Source: Elusimicrobiota bacterium
Lineage (GTDB): Bacteria; Elusimicrobiota; Elusimicrobia; 2-02-FULL-39-32
Assembly: GCA_023249715.1 (NCBI GenBank)
Contig: JAHFCA010000099.1
Location: 1 to 5,888 of the forward strand
DNA length: 5,888 nt
Reading direction: 5' to 3'
The notes beneath the pieces are model-generated. The model was not told where the DNA came from, made no database searches, and saw only the letters and a list, made by a program, of their open reading frames with translations. Made by a program: the position numbers and the translations under genes. This document shows, piece by piece, positions 4,667-5,888 of this stretch (the stretch's first letter is position 1; every line of letters starts with the position of its first letter).

Positions 4667-5888
4667 ATGGCCGATACCACGGTGAGTGAAATTTGCGAGC
4701 TTTTTACCGCACGAGGATTGTTAACCTCCGCAACTATAGAAAAAGTAATGGAAGAATGCGATAAATCGGGTAAAGATGCTCCCCAAGCGATGTTGGATCT
4801 AAATTTGGTTCCCAAAGAAGATATTTTGCAGACCATCTCCGGGAAACTGGATATGCCCTTTATCGATTTAGCGGAAGTTGAAATTGATCCAGAGGTTGGA
4901 AAAATTATTCCCAAAGAATTGGCCAAAGATAAATTGATGATCGCTTTTAACAAAGAAGATGAGTATATTTTTTTAGCCATGAAGAATCCCCAAGATAGTT
5001 TTGCTATTGAAGATATCTCTTTACGATTAGGAATCCAAGTGAAGCCCCATTTTGCTTTAGGCTCTGATATTCTCCAAGCCATTGCAAAAATTCATAATGA
5101 AAAGAGCGTTGAAGAAGGAGAAGAATCTCAAGAAACACAGATTTCTCAAGAAGAGTTAGCCGAAGACGCTCAAGAAATGACAGAAAAACTCATTGAGGGT
5201 TTAGGAAAAGCTCCCGGCGATAGCCAAGTGGAAGTTGGAAAGGCGCTCGATGAATCCGAAGATATTATGCAGGTGAACACTTCGGCGCCTGTCGTTGAAA
5301 AATTGATCAACGCGATTATTTTAGAAGCGATTCGTTTAGGGGCTTCCGATATACATATTGAACCTTTTGAAAAAAAATTGTTGGTGCGTTACCGCGTAGA
5401 TGGCGCATTACGAAAAAGTAGTTTTAAAGTTCCCTTTACATTTAAAAACGCGCTGATTGCTAAAGTTAAAATTATGAGTGGGATGAATATCACTGAGCGG
5501 CGAATCCCGCAAGATGGCCGTATTGCCATTAAAGTTAAAGGAAAGCCTTTTGAGTTTCGTGTCAACATTGTGCCAACGGTCATGGGTGAAAGCGCTGTTT
5601 TGCGTATTTTAGACCGTTCCGGCGCAAAATTAACTTTAGATCAACTTGGGTTTTTAGAAGATACAAAAACTAAATTTTTAGAATCATTGGGTAAACCCTA
5701 TGGGCTTATATTAGTTTGCGGTCCCACAGGTTCCGGAAAATCATTTACTCTGATGGCAGCGTTATCCGCGGTAAGAGATCCTGAAGAAAAAATTCTAACC
5801 GCGGAAAACCCAGTTGAATATAACTTAGATGGAGTTGTTCAGGTGCAGGTAAATCCCGATCTTTCTTTAGGCGATGGAAGAAAATTCG
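4667..5888 (+). CDS. Type IV pilus assembly / type II secretion ATPase (PilB/GspE family), N-terminal 407 residues, cut by the window edge
   Basis: Cytoplasmic hexameric ATPase that drives pilus extension or type II secretion from the inner membrane. The frame is open for 407 codons to the window end; family members have about 550-580. Residues 1-60 are a helical lead-in. The GspE N-terminal domain covers about 60-142 (LDMPFIDL, IPKELA, MKNPQD). An acidic Glu/Gln-rich linker follows (about 146-200), then the catalytic core: ASDIHIEP (227-234), RYRVDGALR (241-249), PQDGRI (281-286), VPTVMGESAVLRILD (302-316), Walker A GPTGSGKS (352-359) and an Asp-box region reading AENPVEY (379-385), then GVVQVQVNP. 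Walker B, the His box and any zinc cysteines lie beyond 5888. Departures from the usual motif: Phe after the Walker A Ser, and Asn in place of Asp in E-D-P. PilB and GspE cannot be told apart here; the following genes (pilT/pilC or gsp) would decide. It has its own strong promoter and ribosome site. Confidence 0.93.
   Translation, partial: MADTTVSEICELFTARGLLTSATIEKVMEECDKSGKDAPQAMLDLNLVPKEDILQTISGKLDMPFIDLAEVEIDPEVGKIIPKELAKDKLMIAFNKEDEYIFLAMKNPQDSFAIEDISLRLGIQVKPHFALGSDILQAIAKIHNEKSVEEGEESQETQISQEELAEDAQEMTEKLIEGLGKAPGDSQVEVGKALDESEDIMQVNTSAPVVEKLINAIILEAIRLGASDIHIEPFEKKLLVRYRVDGALRKSSFKVPFTFKNALIAKVKIMSGMNITERRIPQDGRIAIKVKGKPFEFRVNIVPTVMGESAVLRILDRSGAKLTLDQLGFLEDTKTKFLESLGKPYGLILVCGPTGSGKSFTLMAALSAVRDPEEKILTAENPVEYNLDGVVQVQVNPDLSLGDGRKF

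Noticed and set aside
4660..5082. Open minus-strand frame of 140 codons opposite the start of the pilB-like gene
   Set aside because: It covers the promoter-proximal coding part of a gene with clear family motifs, has no known motif, and reads as a shadow of the sense codon pattern.
5389..5583. Short minus-strand open frame inside the ATPase core
   Set aside because: It is antisense to the conserved PQDGRI and GESAVLRIL region and has no independent support.
1..5888. Search for mobile elements, CRISPR arrays, tRNA genes and riboswitches
   Set aside because: No transposase, terminal repeats, regularly spaced repeats, tRNA-like arms or long structured leader were seen; all intergenic gaps are under 110 bases.

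Overview
This window is ordinary bacterial chromosome with six protein-coding genes, two of them cut by the window edges. It is fairly AT-rich: about 40% GC by eye, with hand counts of about 46% for the fabL-like gene and about 33% for the Nudix gene. The gene set (GatB, enolase, a bacterial sugar-phosphate mutase, a FabL-type enoyl-ACP reductase, a PilB/GspE ATPase) shows a bacterium that probably makes glutaminyl- and/or asparaginyl-tRNA by the indirect route and has type IV pili or type II secretion. I cannot place it in a phylum. The mix would fit an uncultured, Gram-negative-like lineage, but that is a guess.

Left part (1-3335), all on the minus strand: gatB, then a phosphoglucomutase/phosphomannomutase gene, then eno, in transcription order. 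The mutase and eno are 3 bases apart, and the eno ribosome site lies inside the end of the mutase gene, so these two are clearly co-transcribed and probably translationally coupled. The 65-base gap after gatB has a perfect TTGACA box, so mutase-eno may also have its own promoter. gatB stands without gatA or gatC here.

Middle (3336-4558): a 29-base gap separates gatB from a divergent plus-strand FabL-like reductase gene. That protein has the Y-x6-K active-site spacing typical of enoyl-ACP reductases. Its 3' end overlaps by 9 bases the 3' end of a convergent minus-strand Nudix hydrolase gene. The Nudix protein is very lysine-rich and has a perfect Nudix box.

Right part (4559-5888): a 108-base region separates the divergent Nudix gene and a pilB/gspE-type ATPase gene. 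It carries a near-consensus sigma70 promoter (TTGACA, 17 bases, TATAGT) and a strong ribosome site for the ATPase gene. A weaker promoter on the other strand seems to reuse the same -35 bases. The ATPase gene runs off the window after Walker A and the Asp-box region.

I found no RNA gene, mobile element, CRISPR array, clear terminator or obviously new system. The most useful leads are the FabL assignment, the non-canonical motifs in the PilB-like ATPase, and the compact overlapping gene and promoter arrangements.
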